From Macrothele yani (Eukaryota > Arthropoda > Arachnida > Araneae > Macrothelidae), in NCBI GenBank assembly GCA_039090855.1, contig CM077027.1, positions 101,722,424 to 101,786,423 of the forward strand: a stretch of 64,000 nt of DNA, given 5' to 3'. Shown here piece after piece: positions 1-12,185 of this stretch. Numbering within the stretch: position 1 is the first letter of the stretch; the number at the start of each line of letters is the position of its first letter. The position numbers were made by a program, and so were the translations under genes. The notes beneath the pieces were generated by a model. That model worked only from the letters and a program-made list of their open reading frames with translations, searched no databases and was not told the DNA's origin.

Positions 1-325
1 GACAGATTTTTTAATCTTCTTCAATATCTTACATTTGCACAACAATTAGACGAATTGATACCATACAGTGATGTCAAACAAATTGCATGATTTGATAGTG
101 TAGCTGTTACACCTCATGCAACTCTTAAAACAATTTATTCCCTAAAGAGAGAATTTCCTCGCATATTGCTTTCACACTGATGCTTCACTTAACTTGAAAA
201 TTATGGTATATAATAGAATTTGCATTCCTCAGATGTTAAAATGTCAAAATATGAATGAACATGTATTTAACAAAAGTTAAATGTACAGAAACTTCACTTA
301 CATGCTATAAAAAATTCAAACTTAC
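1..325. other. SUCLA2 intron 4 (partial), no gene recognised
   Basis: This stretch follows the donor site of SUCLA2 exon 4 (minus strand), so it is the start of an intron that leaves the window. Two short plus-strand open stretches at 1-178 read like transposon debris but match no family I recognise. No terminal repeats or RNA genes are visible. Confidence 0.5.
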
Positions 326-488
326 TCCAAAATCTCTTTCCATCATAATGGCAAAATAATATTCTCTTCTTGTGTAAAGACGTTCAGAAACCATAACTTC
401 ATTACATAAAATTCCCTTTTCTCCAGTTTGTTTGGTCCGAAGTTTTTGGCCTATCATTTGGGAAGCAATATCTTTTGCTTCTTCAGGT
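326..488 (-). CDS. SUCLA2: Succinyl-CoA ligase [ADP-forming] beta subunit, exon 4
   Basis: SUCLA2 joins the alpha subunit in the mitochondrial matrix and couples succinyl-CoA to succinate conversion to ADP phosphorylation in the TCA cycle. This 163-nt exon starts after a T-rich tract ending TTAG at 489 and ends before a GTAAGT donor at 325. Its first base completes the serine codon left by exon 3, giving [17 protein letters not shown]. Then come KQTGEKG and [12 protein letters not shown], stretches typical of the ADP-forming beta subunit; the GDP-forming paralogue SUCLG2 differs at these positions. The exon ends in phase 0 after DFG, consistent with the next exon starting near the conserved GPV(L/V)IG block. 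Residues correspond to roughly 113-166 of this precursor, within the ATP-grasp domain. No disabling change is seen. The residual doubt is whether all copies of this exon are functional, which this window cannot show. Confidence 0.93.
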
Positions 489-1045
489 CTAACAAAAAAA
501 AAAAAAACTTTCAATGTAATTTCAAATAGTACATGAAATGCAATAAGCTATAACAAAATCAAATAAAGAATAAAATTTGGTACATTTTCATTTTAGTTGT
601 TTGTGGTGTTTATTATTGATTATTTTGCATTATGCATTCTTCATTTAGTAATATCAAAAAAAGAAAAAAAGAAGGCAGCTTTTTTTCAACTTCTCAGAGT
701 AATGCTAGTACTCTCATCTCACTGCAGCACTGCACTCTATCTTGACTTCTATCCCCTGCAAGATTTTCTTTTAAACTTAAATGTATTTATGTAACCCCCT
801 CCCCTCCCCCAAAAAATGGATAAAAGTGGACAATAGAAACAATTCACACAACAGATGAAGAGTATTGAAAATTGTAGTTTCCAGGAAGAAACAGAGAAGG
901 AAAGAAAAGTGATGTACAAGTAAAATAATTTCACATAATCCTTTCAGTGTCTAAATATAAAGAACTGCACTAAAACAAAAGACAAAAAAACAACAACAGG
1001 TAAAGCCTTAACATAACATTAAAAAATGTACAGTAGTGCATTATA
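489..1045. other. SUCLA2 intron 3, AT-rich, no feature
   Basis: This is intronic sequence between exon 4 and a mariner insertion. Only A/T-rich simple sequence is present, including a T-rich acceptor tract at 489-510. Open frames here are short and show no recognisable protein. Confidence 0.5.
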
Positions 1046-2352
1046 CACAGTGTGTCAAAGAATTTTTAAGACTGGCGCTAGATTTCAGCCTACGGTGGCA
1101 CCACCAGTGTAATTGCGAATGCATTATAATCCATGACCATCTGCTTGCTTTCTGCCAAAAGTACTGCACAGTTGTTAAAGTAACTCAAACGGAATGGGCG
1201 TTCATTAGAAAAGTAAAAATTTTTTCATGTTGAATTATTAAGATGGAACAAAGGGCTGTTATTAAATTTAAAGCAAAACTTGGTAAAAGTGCCTCAGAAA
1301 CGTACCAAATGATGAAACAAGTTTACAGTGAGTTTTGTTAAAGTAGATGAAATGTTTTCCTGTGGCACAAACGTTTTTCGACGGAAGAGAGACGCTAGAA
1401 GATGATAAGCATACCGGAAGACCAAGTTCATCTAGGACACCTGAGATTATTGAAAAAGTGCGTGATTTCGTGGCAAACAATCGATGTGCGTCACTAAGAA
1501 TGATGGAAGAGTCTTGAAACATCAACAAAGAAATGATTCGAACCATCCTGCATGAAGATTTGGGCAAAACAAAAGTCTGTGCTAAATTTGTTGCACACAC
1601 GTTAACCAATGAACAAAAATCAAGGAGAAGTGCACATTGCAGAGACATCATTTCAGCCGCTGAAAGTGATCCAAACTTCTTAAAATCAATTGTTACTGGT
1701 GATGAAACATGGTGTTTTCAATATGATCCTAAAGCAAAGCGACAAAGTGTGGAATGGAAGTCAAAAAACTCGCCACAAGCCAAAAAACAAGAAAAGTTCC
1801 ATCGAAAATCAAAACAATGCTCATTACATTCTTCGATAGTAAGGGATCCACAAAGAATTTGTTCCAAGTGGACAAACAATTACTGGTGAGTTTTATTTAA
1901 ATGCTTTGAGGCATTTGATGGGCAGAATTTGTCGCATTCGTCCAGAATATCGAGATGAAAACAGTTGGTGTTTGTTGCACGATAATGCACCCAGTCACAC
2001 TTCACTTCTTGTTCGTAGATTTTTGGCAAAAAATAACGTCTGTGTGTTGAATCATCCACCGTATTCGCCTGATTTAGCACCCTGTGACTTTTCTTTGTTC
2101 CCCAAACTTAAAATGACGTTAAAAGGGTGTTATTTTGATGATATTTCGACCACACAAACAGCTTCGATGCGTGCTTTGGAGGCAATTTACAAAGTGAATT
2201 GGAATAGGCATTCGAATAATTATTAAATCGCTGTAACAAGTATATTGAAGCCGGAGGGACTTATTTTGAATAACAAACCAAAACAAATTATAATTTCTTG
2301 TTTCTATTTCATTTTACAGACCCCAGTCTTAAAAATTCTTTGACGCACTGTG
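1046..2352 (+). mobile_element. mariner DNA transposon, TIR to TIR
   Basis: The element is 1307 bp and flanked by TA on both sides (1044-1045 and 2353-2354), as expected for Tc1/mariner. The first 30 bases and the reverse complement of the last 30 match with one difference; both ends run CACAGTG(T/C)GTCAAAG and continue into AATTTTTAAGACTGG. It encodes a broken mariner transposase on the plus strand. It lies inside SUCLA2 intron 3. Length and TIR fit a complete but inactive mariner. Confidence 0.92.
1242..2226 (+). pseudogene. mariner transposase, inactivated
   Basis: The frame opens with MEQRAVIKFKAKLGKS, the usual mariner N-terminal helix-turn-helix start, and soon meets a stop at about 1340. 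The middle part (1533-1889) carries IVTGDETWCFQYDPKAK, holding the first catalytic Asp. The C-terminal part (1906-2226) carries LLHDNAPSHTS (second Asp) and YSPDLAPCDFSLFPKLK (third Asp of the D,D34D triad). The three catalytic positions are kept, but at least one nonsense codon and frame changes near 1500 and 1880 separate the pieces. A working product is not possible from this copy. Confidence 0.9.
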
Positions 2353-2758
2353 TATGATGTCAAAGCTGTATTTCTCCTATTATTTCATTTTCAAGATCTT
2401 TGGGCAAGGGAACATTCCAATCAGCAGCCCAATAATATGCAAAACAGCATTACATTTAGCTGAACTATTTAGATATATTAATTTTTAAGCAAGTAATACA
2501 GCACCTGAACACAAAATGCAACTAAATTCTGTTATATCATTGTAACATTTATTTATTTTTCTGCATTTCTTTCATACTCAATAATGGGATTTGACCTATA
2601 TTATTTTCATTAGACTTGAATTAGCATACATATTCCACATTTCAAAATGGTCTTCAATTTTATATTCACTCAAGGGCTTCATCAGCTTGGCAATTTTATT
2701 TCCATGAGCATTTCATGATATTTAACATAATATTATAAAACTCTTTCATCAACATTTA
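2353..2758. other. Intronic spacer between mariner and Tc1-like element
   Basis: AT-rich unique-looking sequence in SUCLA2 intron 3. No coding, repeat or RNA feature is recognisable. Confidence 0.4.
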
Positions 2759-3977
2759 CACTGAAGTGCCAGAAAAACTGGCACACCAGTCTAATACTTG
2801 GTAGGTCCCCCACGGAAGCCCAGGACTGCAAAAATACGATGGGGCATGGACTCCACTAGCTTCTGGAAATATGCTGTAGGCAATGTACACCATACTTCCT
2901 GCAGAGCTTTCCACAATTCGGGTGTATTCCAAGGTCTCGGATTCCTGTGTTCGATAGCGCGTTGCATGGCATCCCAAATGTGTTGCATCATGTTCAGATC
3001 TGAGGACTTGGGTGCGAATGGCAACACCCCAAACTCAGATGAATGCTCCTCTAACCATAATGTGGCGTCCCAACATTTGGGTGGAGGTGCACTGTCCTGT
3101 TGGAACAGGTCCAACCCATCAGCATGAATGCAAGACATGAACAGGTGTATCTCGTCAGAAAGGATGCACACATAGCATTGGCCGGTCACAGACATTTGTA
3201 GATGTACCAGGGGTCCCAGTGAAGTCCAGCTAAACACACCCCACACTATTACGGACCCCCCACCAGCCGGTACAGTTCCCTGTTGACAGGCGGGATCCAT
3301 GGATGCATGGGGTTTGCGCTACACACGAATCCTCCCATCTGCCCGATACAGTTGAAAACACGACTCGTCAGACCAGGCTACTTGTTTCCAGTCATCAAGT
3401 GTCCAGTGGCGGTGTTGCCGCGCTCAGCGAGGTGCATAGCTCTGTGTTGTGCACCCATCAAGGGGACTTGAGTTGGGCGTCAGCTCCCAAAGCCCATATC
3501 GTGCAGGGTACGTTGCACAGTCCGGACGCTGATGCTTGTTGAGGCTCCAGCATTGAATTCCGATGATACCTGCGAGAGTGTTGCACGCTTATCACGTGAA
3601 ATGATTCTTGACAGTCAATGATGGTCACGTTCACCCAATGTCTTTTTACGGCCACACTGGTATCGTAGGTTGGAGGTTTTGCCAGAATTCTTGTACTCAC
3701 GGTACACCCTTGCAATGATCATCTGTCAAAATCTGAACTTCGTTTCTACCTCCAAAAAACTATGGCCCATCTCATGAGCGCCAACTATGACACCGCATTG
3801 AAAATCGCTTAAATCGTTATTACTTGTCATTCTCATGCCGAAAACAGCTCTGACAGCTGGGAAGGATGTCTATCGCTTTATATACGCACTGGCGGACGCA
3901 ACCGAGTATGTGCATACGTGACGTTGCTATGTATTTTGCATAAGCTCGTCTGTACCAGTTTTTCTGGCACTTCAGTG
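2759..3977 (-). mobile_element. Tc1-like DNA transposon, TIR to TIR
   Basis: The 1219-bp element is bounded by TA at 2757-2758 and 3978-3979. Its ends are inverted copies of about 25 bp beginning CACTGAAGTGCCAGAAAAAC. The transposase reads on the minus strand and is broken. Size and TIR length fit a compact Tc1-group element rather than mariner. Confidence 0.9.
2791..3715 (-). pseudogene. Tc1-like transposase, inactivated
   Basis: The C-terminal 169 residues (2791-3300) show GGGSVIVWGVFSW, FQQDSAPP (second catalytic Asp region), then APKSSDLNMMQHIWD where the family usually has SPDLNPIEHLWD, and end with ESMPHRIFAVLGFRGGPTKY, a typical Tc1 C-terminus. The upstream helix-turn-helix region persists in shifted frames between about 3458 and 3715. 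Frameshifts and altered catalytic surroundings make it non-functional. No accessory gene is present. Confidence 0.85.
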
Positions 3978-4266
3978 TATGTCTTTGTCTGTCTTCAGTA
4001 CATGCTTTTATGCATTTCAGTTCCAAAATCTTTCATACTGTAATCAACCACTTTCACTCACTGATTAAACATTTTAATGAAAGCAATCACACAAAGAGCA
4101 TGTAAATATAATAACAGTAAGTTTAACTATTTCTCTCCTCTAAAGGTGTTACCAAGCATATACACTGTTCGACATAGAAAGAACTACATACAGTACATCA
4201 CAAAGAAATGCGTGAAATAAGATAAAACGTACCACATATGCGGGCAAGTAGGTGGGGAAAAAAGTG

Positions 4267-5660
4267 ATTTCATTTCTGAGAGATTACACCTGAATGAGAT
4301 GAATGAGGAGGCAATATGAGGTGGCCTTAGTCAGTAGATCGCATGACCACCATGCTGGGCTATACATTTGACAACAAGGCATGGTATCGAGTGGAAAAGT
4401 CTCCAGATGATGTCCTGAGGGATTGTTGATCGGTATCCACAATTCATCGACATTGCGAGTGGGTTGTGCAGGGAAATTAAAGCATCTGCCAATGACATTG
4501 CATGTGTTTTTCATTGGGAGAAGTCTGGGGATCCCACTTGCCAGGGCAGCACCTGGACATCTTGTAAGCATAGTTTGCTGAAGTTTTCAGTGCATGGGTT
4601 AGAGGGGTTATCTCACTGAAACTGGGCGTCAAGGATTATAATGAAGTATTTCGTGCAGAATACATACAATAATAAAAGATTCCATCCATGCACGATGTAC
4701 ACTGAAGTCCACCTTGGGACTATCAGTCAAGATTTTATTAAAACTGAATGATTAAGTTAAAAAGTTAAAAGTACGAGACCTTTCGGACTCCCACACTGGA
4801 GTTTATCAGATAAATTAACTTATCCATTAACCCTCTTTTTAACTTATCTAATGATGGACCCTGGTGTGGGAGTCCAAAAGGTCTCATACTTTTAACTTTA
4901 TCATTCAGTTTTAATAAATCTTGACTGAGAGCCCCAAGGTGGACTTCAGTGTACATCGTGCATGGACAGAATCTTTTATTATTGTGCGTGGGCATCAAGG
5001 ATATCATGGAGATATGGTAACAAAACCGGCTGTAGTACCTCCTTGACGTACTGTTGTGATGTCATTGTACCCACTATGCATACAATCAGCACACTGTTGT
5101 TGACACCAAGCTCAGTAGTTGTATGAAACTTACAGATGGCAGAAAGATAAGCCTGGCAACTATGTAATCTCCAGACTCTCAACTGGTGATCATTGGCACA
5201 TTGAAACAGAAGCAAGACTCGTCGTTCAATACAACATAGTTTCATTCGTCCTGTCATGCATATCTGATACAGCCTGACAACAACCTTGTGCAATGATGTT
5301 GCACAGTGAGTGGCCATTCCAGCAATGGCTGGCGAAAGCACAAACTTGCCTCAGCCAATCTGCGATTAACAGTACATGTTGTTAAGGGGATGTTCGTAGC
5401 TGCCTGTACATCTCACCTAATGCCATCTTCTGTGGATTATGGGGCAGAGATGGTTTGCTGGCGAATGCAGCGATCGAGGCATTCAGTCATCCACTTGCAT
5501 GCTTCAGCCCCATTACAGCGATGCATGTTACTTTCCTCCATCCAATGACTGACAGTTGTTGCATCTTGTTGCATGTCCACCACAATGCAATGCAGGGACC
5601 AACAAACTGTATGCAGCCCTATTATGAAGCCTCTGGTAAAAGTGTTCAGTGATCATAGGA
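4267..5660 (-). pseudogene. Second Tc1-like transposase relic, split by a palindromic insert
   Basis: On the minus strand, 4979-5341 reads VLLLFQCANDHQLRVWRLHS and then GTMTSQQYVKEVLQPVLLPYL, the central part of a Tc1-group transposase. The C-terminal continuation, including NVDELWIPINN, lies at 4284-4571, beyond the palindromic sequence at 4669-4987. N-terminal remnants extend in other frames to about 5660. Multiple frame breaks are present. The flanking motifs GGGCGTCAAGGAT (near 4625) and GGGCATCAAGGAT (near 4990) look like a duplicated target at the edges of the insert. Confidence 0.7.
4669..4987. repeat. Palindromic (fold-back) insertion, arms of about 130-150 bp
   Basis: The left part, running CAATAATAAAAGATT then TGCACGATGTACACTGAAG and TCCACCTTGGG, recurs inverted at 4925-4987. 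The two arms remain similar through the block ACTCCCACAC and meet near 4830. The whole unit could fold into one long hairpin and behaves like a fold-back or MITE insertion within the Tc1 relic. No coding capacity is seen. Confidence 0.8.
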
Positions 5661-5988
5661 TTCCCAATGACTTTGCCTTAGCATTATCACTCCTTACATG
5701 TGCTTTCATCACTTAGGATCATTCCTATACAGTGACCCACCCACATACCCAAAATGAAGATGACCAAACTTAACTATGCCACATGGATTTGCTCTTTAAT
5801 TTCCCTCGGCTTTCCATAATTGGTTCACAACTGCAATCATTTACATAAGCCAACTGTCGACAAATATTCACTAATTTGCATGGCGCTCTAACAAATATTT
5901 CCTGGTGTGGCTTTTTCTATGTTGAGTAGTGTATTACAGACCAAATAATATCAGCCTTGAACTTCTCTGTATTATTCATAAAATTAAT

Positions 5989-6038
<50 letters not shown>

Positions 6039-6353
6039 TATCACTATAGGCCCAGAAGAGTTGCATTTTTCACTGTTTCCCATGTAGCCATCACTTCAGA
6101 ACACTTTAAAATCATCTCTTTCCACAGTGGGAATCAACACACATCTCCAGATCTTTATTTAAGCTTGCTACCATTACACCACCCAGGACAATGAAGTTCT
6201 CAGCAACTGAAGCATTCCATTGCTTCCTCATAGTGTCGATAACCTTTTTCTCATCCAGGTATGTGGATTAGGTCACAATTCTCCAGCGCTTCAAGATATG
6301 ATTGAAATTAGTGGGAAATGATTCTTCATAATTAAATGGTAGGCACACATAAA
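5661..6353. other. Spacer before RTE copy 1, with a (CA)n tract
   Basis: No gene is recognisable. A (CA)n microsatellite lies at about 5991-6036. The stretch at 6065-6110 resembles 9569-9606 on the other side of the RTE insertion (both contain TTTTCACTGTTTC and ATGTAGCCATC), so a low-copy repeat flanks the RTE. Confidence 0.55.
5991..6036. repeat. (CA)n microsatellite
   Basis: About 23 uninterrupted CA units. Confidence 0.95.
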
Positions 6354-6360
6354 TGGCATT

Positions 6361-9300
6361 CATCATCATCATCATCATTGTCAACCATTATCAATCCACT
6401 GCTGGACGAAGGTCTCCCCAAGTTTCCTCCACAACGGTCTGTCTTGTGCCAGTCTCCTCCATGTCACTCCCGCATATTTACGAATTTCATCCACCCATCT
6501 CCCATGTGGTCTTTTTCTGGGTCTTTTCCTGTCCCTTGGAATCCAATCTAAAATTTCGGCTGTCCATCTATGGTCTGTCCTTCTGGCAGTATGTCCAGCC
6601 CATTGCCATTTCAGGGATTTAACTCTGATCATGATGTCTTCCACTCTCGTCATTTTTCGGATCCACGAGTTCCTCTTCTTATCTCTCCTGGTTATACCAA
6701 GCATGCACCTCTCCATGCTTCTTTGAGTTGTTTGCAGCCTTTGTATGTCTCTTTTAGTTAAGGTCCACGTCTCTGCACCATACGTAAGCACTGGAAGGAT
6801 GCATTGATCAAACACTTTTCTTTTAAGACATAATGGCATATTGCTCTTGAAAATTATGCTGTTTCTTCCAAAAGCTCTCCAGGCAAGTTTTGTACGCCTA
6901 TTAATTTCTTCATCAATGTGACCCTCACTTGATATCTGCTGTCCAAGATAAACATACGTATCTGTTATCTCCAGTTTTTCTCCATCAATCGATAAATCTT
7001 CATTTCTTGTAAAAGCATTGAACATCACTTTTGTCTTCTGAAAGTTCATTTTGAATCCCACTTCTTTACTCTTGTCAGCAAGTTCCTGGATCATACTCTG
7101 CAGCTCTGATGGGGTAGTTGCAAAAATGACTACGTCATCAGCAAAACGAAGGTGGGTTAGATAATCTCCATTAATCTTTATCCCTTTGTTTTCCCAGTTC
7201 AGTGATTGAAAGACATTTTCCAATGTGGCATTAAAGAGCTTCGGAGATATGGTGTCACCTTGTCTCACTCCCTTTCCAATTTTTATATGTGTTGTATTTT
7301 CAAACAGCCGAATCTTTGCACTTGCATTTTCATAGATGTTATTAATAATATTAATGTATGCATCTTCAATACCGCAGGATTTCAGAGCCGTGGTAACTGC
7401 TGATGGTTTCACCGAATCAAAGGCTTTTTCATAATCGATAAAAGCTATGCACAATGGAAGTTCATATTCCCTCGCTCTTTCAATTAGTTCTCTCAGTACG
7501 TGGATATGATCTATTGTGCTGTAGCCACTCCTGAATCCAGCTTGTTCTCTCGGTTGAGCCATGTCCAGTGTTACCTTCAAGCGGTGTGAAAGAACTTTAG
7601 TGAAGATTTTATAAACCACTGATAGGAGGCTGATAGGTCTGTAGTTCCTGAGATCCTCAATGTCACCTTTTTTATGTAGCAGGATCATTGTAGCATTGTT
7701 CCAATCCTCAGGAATCTTCCCTTCATTAAGGCATCGAGTGAAAATTTGGGCGAGTACTGTTTCAATTTCTCCACTTGCTTCTTGTATGATGTCTATAGTA
7801 ATTCCATCTTCTCCTGGAGCTTTCCCCCGCTTCATGTTCTTGATTGCATGAGCAACTTCTGCTGGGAGTACTGGAAGAACTCTGGTACCTTTCATGATGT
7901 CTGGAGTACATGTATCATCCCTTTCATATAATTTGGAGTAGAAATCTTTCACTCTTGTCAAAATTTCGCCTCTATTTCTTGTTATAGAACCATCTTCTTT
8001 TCTCAGAGCCATAATCTGTTTTCTTCCCTTACTGAGATGTCCCTTTGCTATCTTAAGGCTTTGGTTGTTTTCAATTGCTTTCCTCACTAGCTCACAGTTG
8101 AATTTCCTTACGTCTTCAGTGATACTTTTCGTGCTGTCTTGCATAGCTCTATATATTCCACTTTGGAAGTCACATCTTCTTTGGTTGTCCTCATCTCTCT
8201 TCTTTTTGCATCAACATTTTGGTTTTTCCTGATAATTTGTTCACATGCAACTTGTTCTTAGACCCAGCTAATTTTGTTGCTGTTTCCATAAGAGCTTTGG
8301 TTACTTTTCTGTTAACTTCCGAAATATCCACTTCTTCCGATGTTAGGCCTTCTAAAGCAGAGAATCTGTTCTTCAGTTCCAACTTGAAAGTATTATGGTG
8401 TTTTTTAAGGTTGGTTATGTCAATACATTTTGTTTGTCTTATGAGCTTGCCACGTTCCAGTTTAGTGTTGAGGTGCATCTTACATCTCACCAATCTATGG
8501 TCACTACCTGTGTTGAACTTGTTCAGCACACTGCAGTCTTCGACGACGAATTTTTTGTTACACATAATAAAATCAATTTCACTTGTCGTCCCAATTGGAT
8601 GTCTCCATGTCCATTTCCTATGTGGCTTTTTCTTGAAAAAGGAGTTCAAGATGAAAAATCCTTCTGCCTCTGCAAACTCAACGAGAGTATTTCCACGCTG
8701 GTTTCTGTTGCCGTGACCGAATTTACCTACTGAAGTTTCATTCTGTTGCCGGTGCCCTATTTTTGCATTGAAATCTCCCATAATTATCTTCAAGTGCTGC
8801 TTACCTTTATTATTTAGATGACGAATTTCCTCAAAAATTCTTCAATTTCTTCTTCAGGATGACTTGTGGTGGGTGCATAAGTTTGAATAATCTGAGCCTG
8901 GTATCTTCTCGATAGTTGGATAACGAGTCGTGCAGCTCTGTCAGAGGAACTTTCAACTTCTACCACTTTATCCTTCAGTTTCTTGTTTATTATAAATCCA
9001 ACACCACTAGTCCTGCCAGTATCTGTCCCACGATAATAGAAGAGATGTCCACTTTTCAGTTCAATGAGATCTTCTAATTTTCTCCTTACCTCACTTAGCC
9101 CGACGATGTCCCACTTGATCCTTTGTAGTTCCTCTTCCAATTCAAGAAGCCTTGAATCAGAAGATAGGGAGCGTCCGTTGTACGTAGCCAAGGTCAGCAT
9201 CAAATGGCAGCCTAGTCCGGTCCTCCGGGGATTCTTAGCACCCTCTGCCTTCATGTCGCACTGGCCGCTGCCTTGGCCAGGTACATTCCAACTGCCGGAG

Positions 9301-9542
9301 ACTGAGGGCCAAGATTTAAGTTGTAGAGTCATTTTGGAGGTGTTTGGCCATAACTCACCACGCTGGCCAAGCGGGTTGGTGAGTGTGGGATAGAATTTCC
9401 TCTGATCCCGATGGTATAGTTATACCGCTATTGGCGGTCGTCAGAGCCCCTTTGAGTGGGAACAGGATGCACCACGAGAAGGCGGGGTTGACATTTGTCA
9501 AGGAGAGGCTGTGATGTTACGCATCACCTGACCTTACATCCC
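6361..9542 (-). mobile_element. RTE-clade LINE, copy 1, near full length
   Basis: The element is 3.18 kb in minus orientation. Its 3' end (left) finishes in a (CAT)n tract, read as (ATG)n in sense, preceded by TCAACCATTATCAATCCAC. Its 5' end (right) starts GGATGTAAGGTCAGG in sense. A 7-bp target duplication TGGCATT flanks it at 6354-6360 and 9543-9549. It encodes one endonuclease-reverse transcriptase polyprotein in three frame-shifted pieces. The short non-poly(A) tail, single ORF and short leader are typical of the RTE clade. Confidence 0.92.
6381..9332 (-). pseudogene. RTE endonuclease-reverse transcriptase, copy 1, frameshifted
   Basis: Three adjoining pieces (8814-9332, 8191-8793, 6381-8144) make up one apurinic-like endonuclease plus reverse transcriptase. 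Visible are LATYNGRSL at the endonuclease start, IIMGDFNAKIG with a catalytic Asp, TGSDHRLVRC near its end, then FIDYEKAFDSV (RT motif A), GVRQGDTISPKLF (motif B) and LRFADDVVIFA (motif C). Small deletions near 8815 and 8190 break the frame. The reverse transcriptase part (587 residues) is still open. Compared with copies 4 and 5 it differs at scattered sites, so it is somewhat older. Confidence 0.9.
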
Positions 9543-9568
9543 TGGCATTATAGGCACCTAAGTGCCAT

Positions 9569-9724
9569 ATTTTCACTGTTTCTCACATGTAGCCATCTCT
9601 TCAAAAAACTTTAAAATTGCATCACAAATGGAAATTGGGAGATTCAGGTTCAATTTTCGCTCCAGGGCTATGCAATTATTTAAGTTTTCTGAAGAGATAT
9701 GGCTACATGAGAAACAGTGAAAAT
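9569..9724. repeat. Inverted repeat next to the (TG)n tract
   Basis: The left arm TTTTCACTGTTTCTC...ATGTAGCCATCTCTTC at 9570-9606 is repeated inverted at 9680-9724. A second short copy of the right-arm end (CATGAGAAACAGTGAAAA) follows at 9745-9762. The unit could form a hairpin with arms of about 42 bp. Confidence 0.75.
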
Positions 9725-9782
9725 TATTGGCTGATAATGGCGTACATGAGAAACAGTGAAAAATATGTGGCTGATAATAATG

Positions 9783-11154
<1,372 letters not shown>

Positions 11155-11310
11155 TAAAATCCATCTGGGAAGCAAAACCATCAGTTCTCATTGGCAGCAT
11201 CTCTTTGAACAAAAATTTATTCCCAATGGCTAATACATGTTCATCTGACACAGTAAGGTCATAGACTTGAATATCCACACAAGAGTAGTAATGGCAACAA
11301 TCTAACAACA
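11155..11310 (-). CDS. Possible unassigned exon
   Basis: On the minus strand a pyrimidine-rich stretch ending CCACCAG precedes an open 156-nt segment that ends at a consensus GTAAGT donor. It would encode LLDCCHYYSCVDIQVYDL and then GNKFLFKEMLPMRTDGF. I do not recognise the protein. It lies between SUCLA2 exons 3 and 4, but its phase (one carried base in, one out) does not fit their junction, and insertion there would create a stop. It could be an exon of a nested gene, a decayed transposon exon, or a chance arrangement. Confidence 0.3.
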
Positions 11311-11479
11311 CTGGTGGCAAGTCACAAAAAGAGCTGATCAGGGTCACTGAAAGATTACCACACCTCGTGCTTTAACAGCAAGACATCACATAGCATATAC
11401 AGCTAGGCAACTTTCTGCAGGCCATCTACAGCCACACAGACAACAAAGTCAAGGCAAACTAATATCAACAGCTTAATGA

Positions 11480-12110
11480 CCGTCTTTTATGCAAGAAAAT
11501 CTATGGTTTGTCTCTCTCTCACCTCATCTCATGAAGAGCTCGTCTGAATTGGTGCAGACAACACTGCTCCTGGAGCCAAGGCTAAAGGGCTAGTGTTGTT
11601 CTTACTGATGAGTCAAGATTCAGTTTACAAACTAATTCTCACTGTCATTTCATCTGGAAAGTTAAGAAGCAAGAACCTATATTTGCCCTTGGCTTGGTTG
11701 CCTGTGGTGGCATCATGCTGAGCATCTGTACATGTATTTAAAGGTGGCAAACTCAAGGACGAGATCTTCAAGCACCAAGACAGGTTTTTCCAAGATGCTT
11801 TTGGTACTCAACTTATGTTGTTGTTTTTGTTTCATGGATAATAACACTTATCTACAAAAAACTCACTTTAATGATTTCCTTCAGAATGAGATTTTTCGAG
11901 GGACAGATTGGATAGCCATGTTTCCACATATAAACCCTATAGAGCATGCCTGGGATGCTTTAGAAAGACTTGCAGCTAATTAGCCTCTTCTCAGTACACT
12001 CCAATGAGGTACATATGGCCATCCTTGAGGAATGAGATTCATTGTCTCCAAACCCCTTAAGGTGTATTTCCAATGGGCAAACTTTTGTAGCCATTTTCTT
12101 CACCATTAAT
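11480..12110 (+). pseudogene. Tc1-like transposase relic
   Basis: Plus-strand fragments read FTDESRFSLQTNSHCHFIW (first catalytic Asp region) near 11610, then CGGIM, and later INPIEHAWDALERLAAN near 11930, which matches the SPDLNPIEHAWDALGR block of Tc1-type transposases. Several stops and frame shifts intervene. TIRs were not identified. Confidence 0.75.
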
Positions 12111-12185
12111 GCGTTTCCAAGGATGAAAATTTGAACATCGATAAAAATAACTTCATGTTATAGCCTAGTATACTTAACACCACCC

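Noticed and set aside
6336..9393. Plus-strand open frames over RTE copy 1 (and the same over copies 4 and 5)
   Set aside because: They are antisense shadows of the endonuclease-RT gene; the minus strand holds the catalytic motifs.
11155..11310. Cassette exon of SUCLA2 between exons 3 and 4
   Set aside because: Exon 3 ends with two carried bases; inserting this segment gives an early stop, and exons 3 and 4 join perfectly without it.
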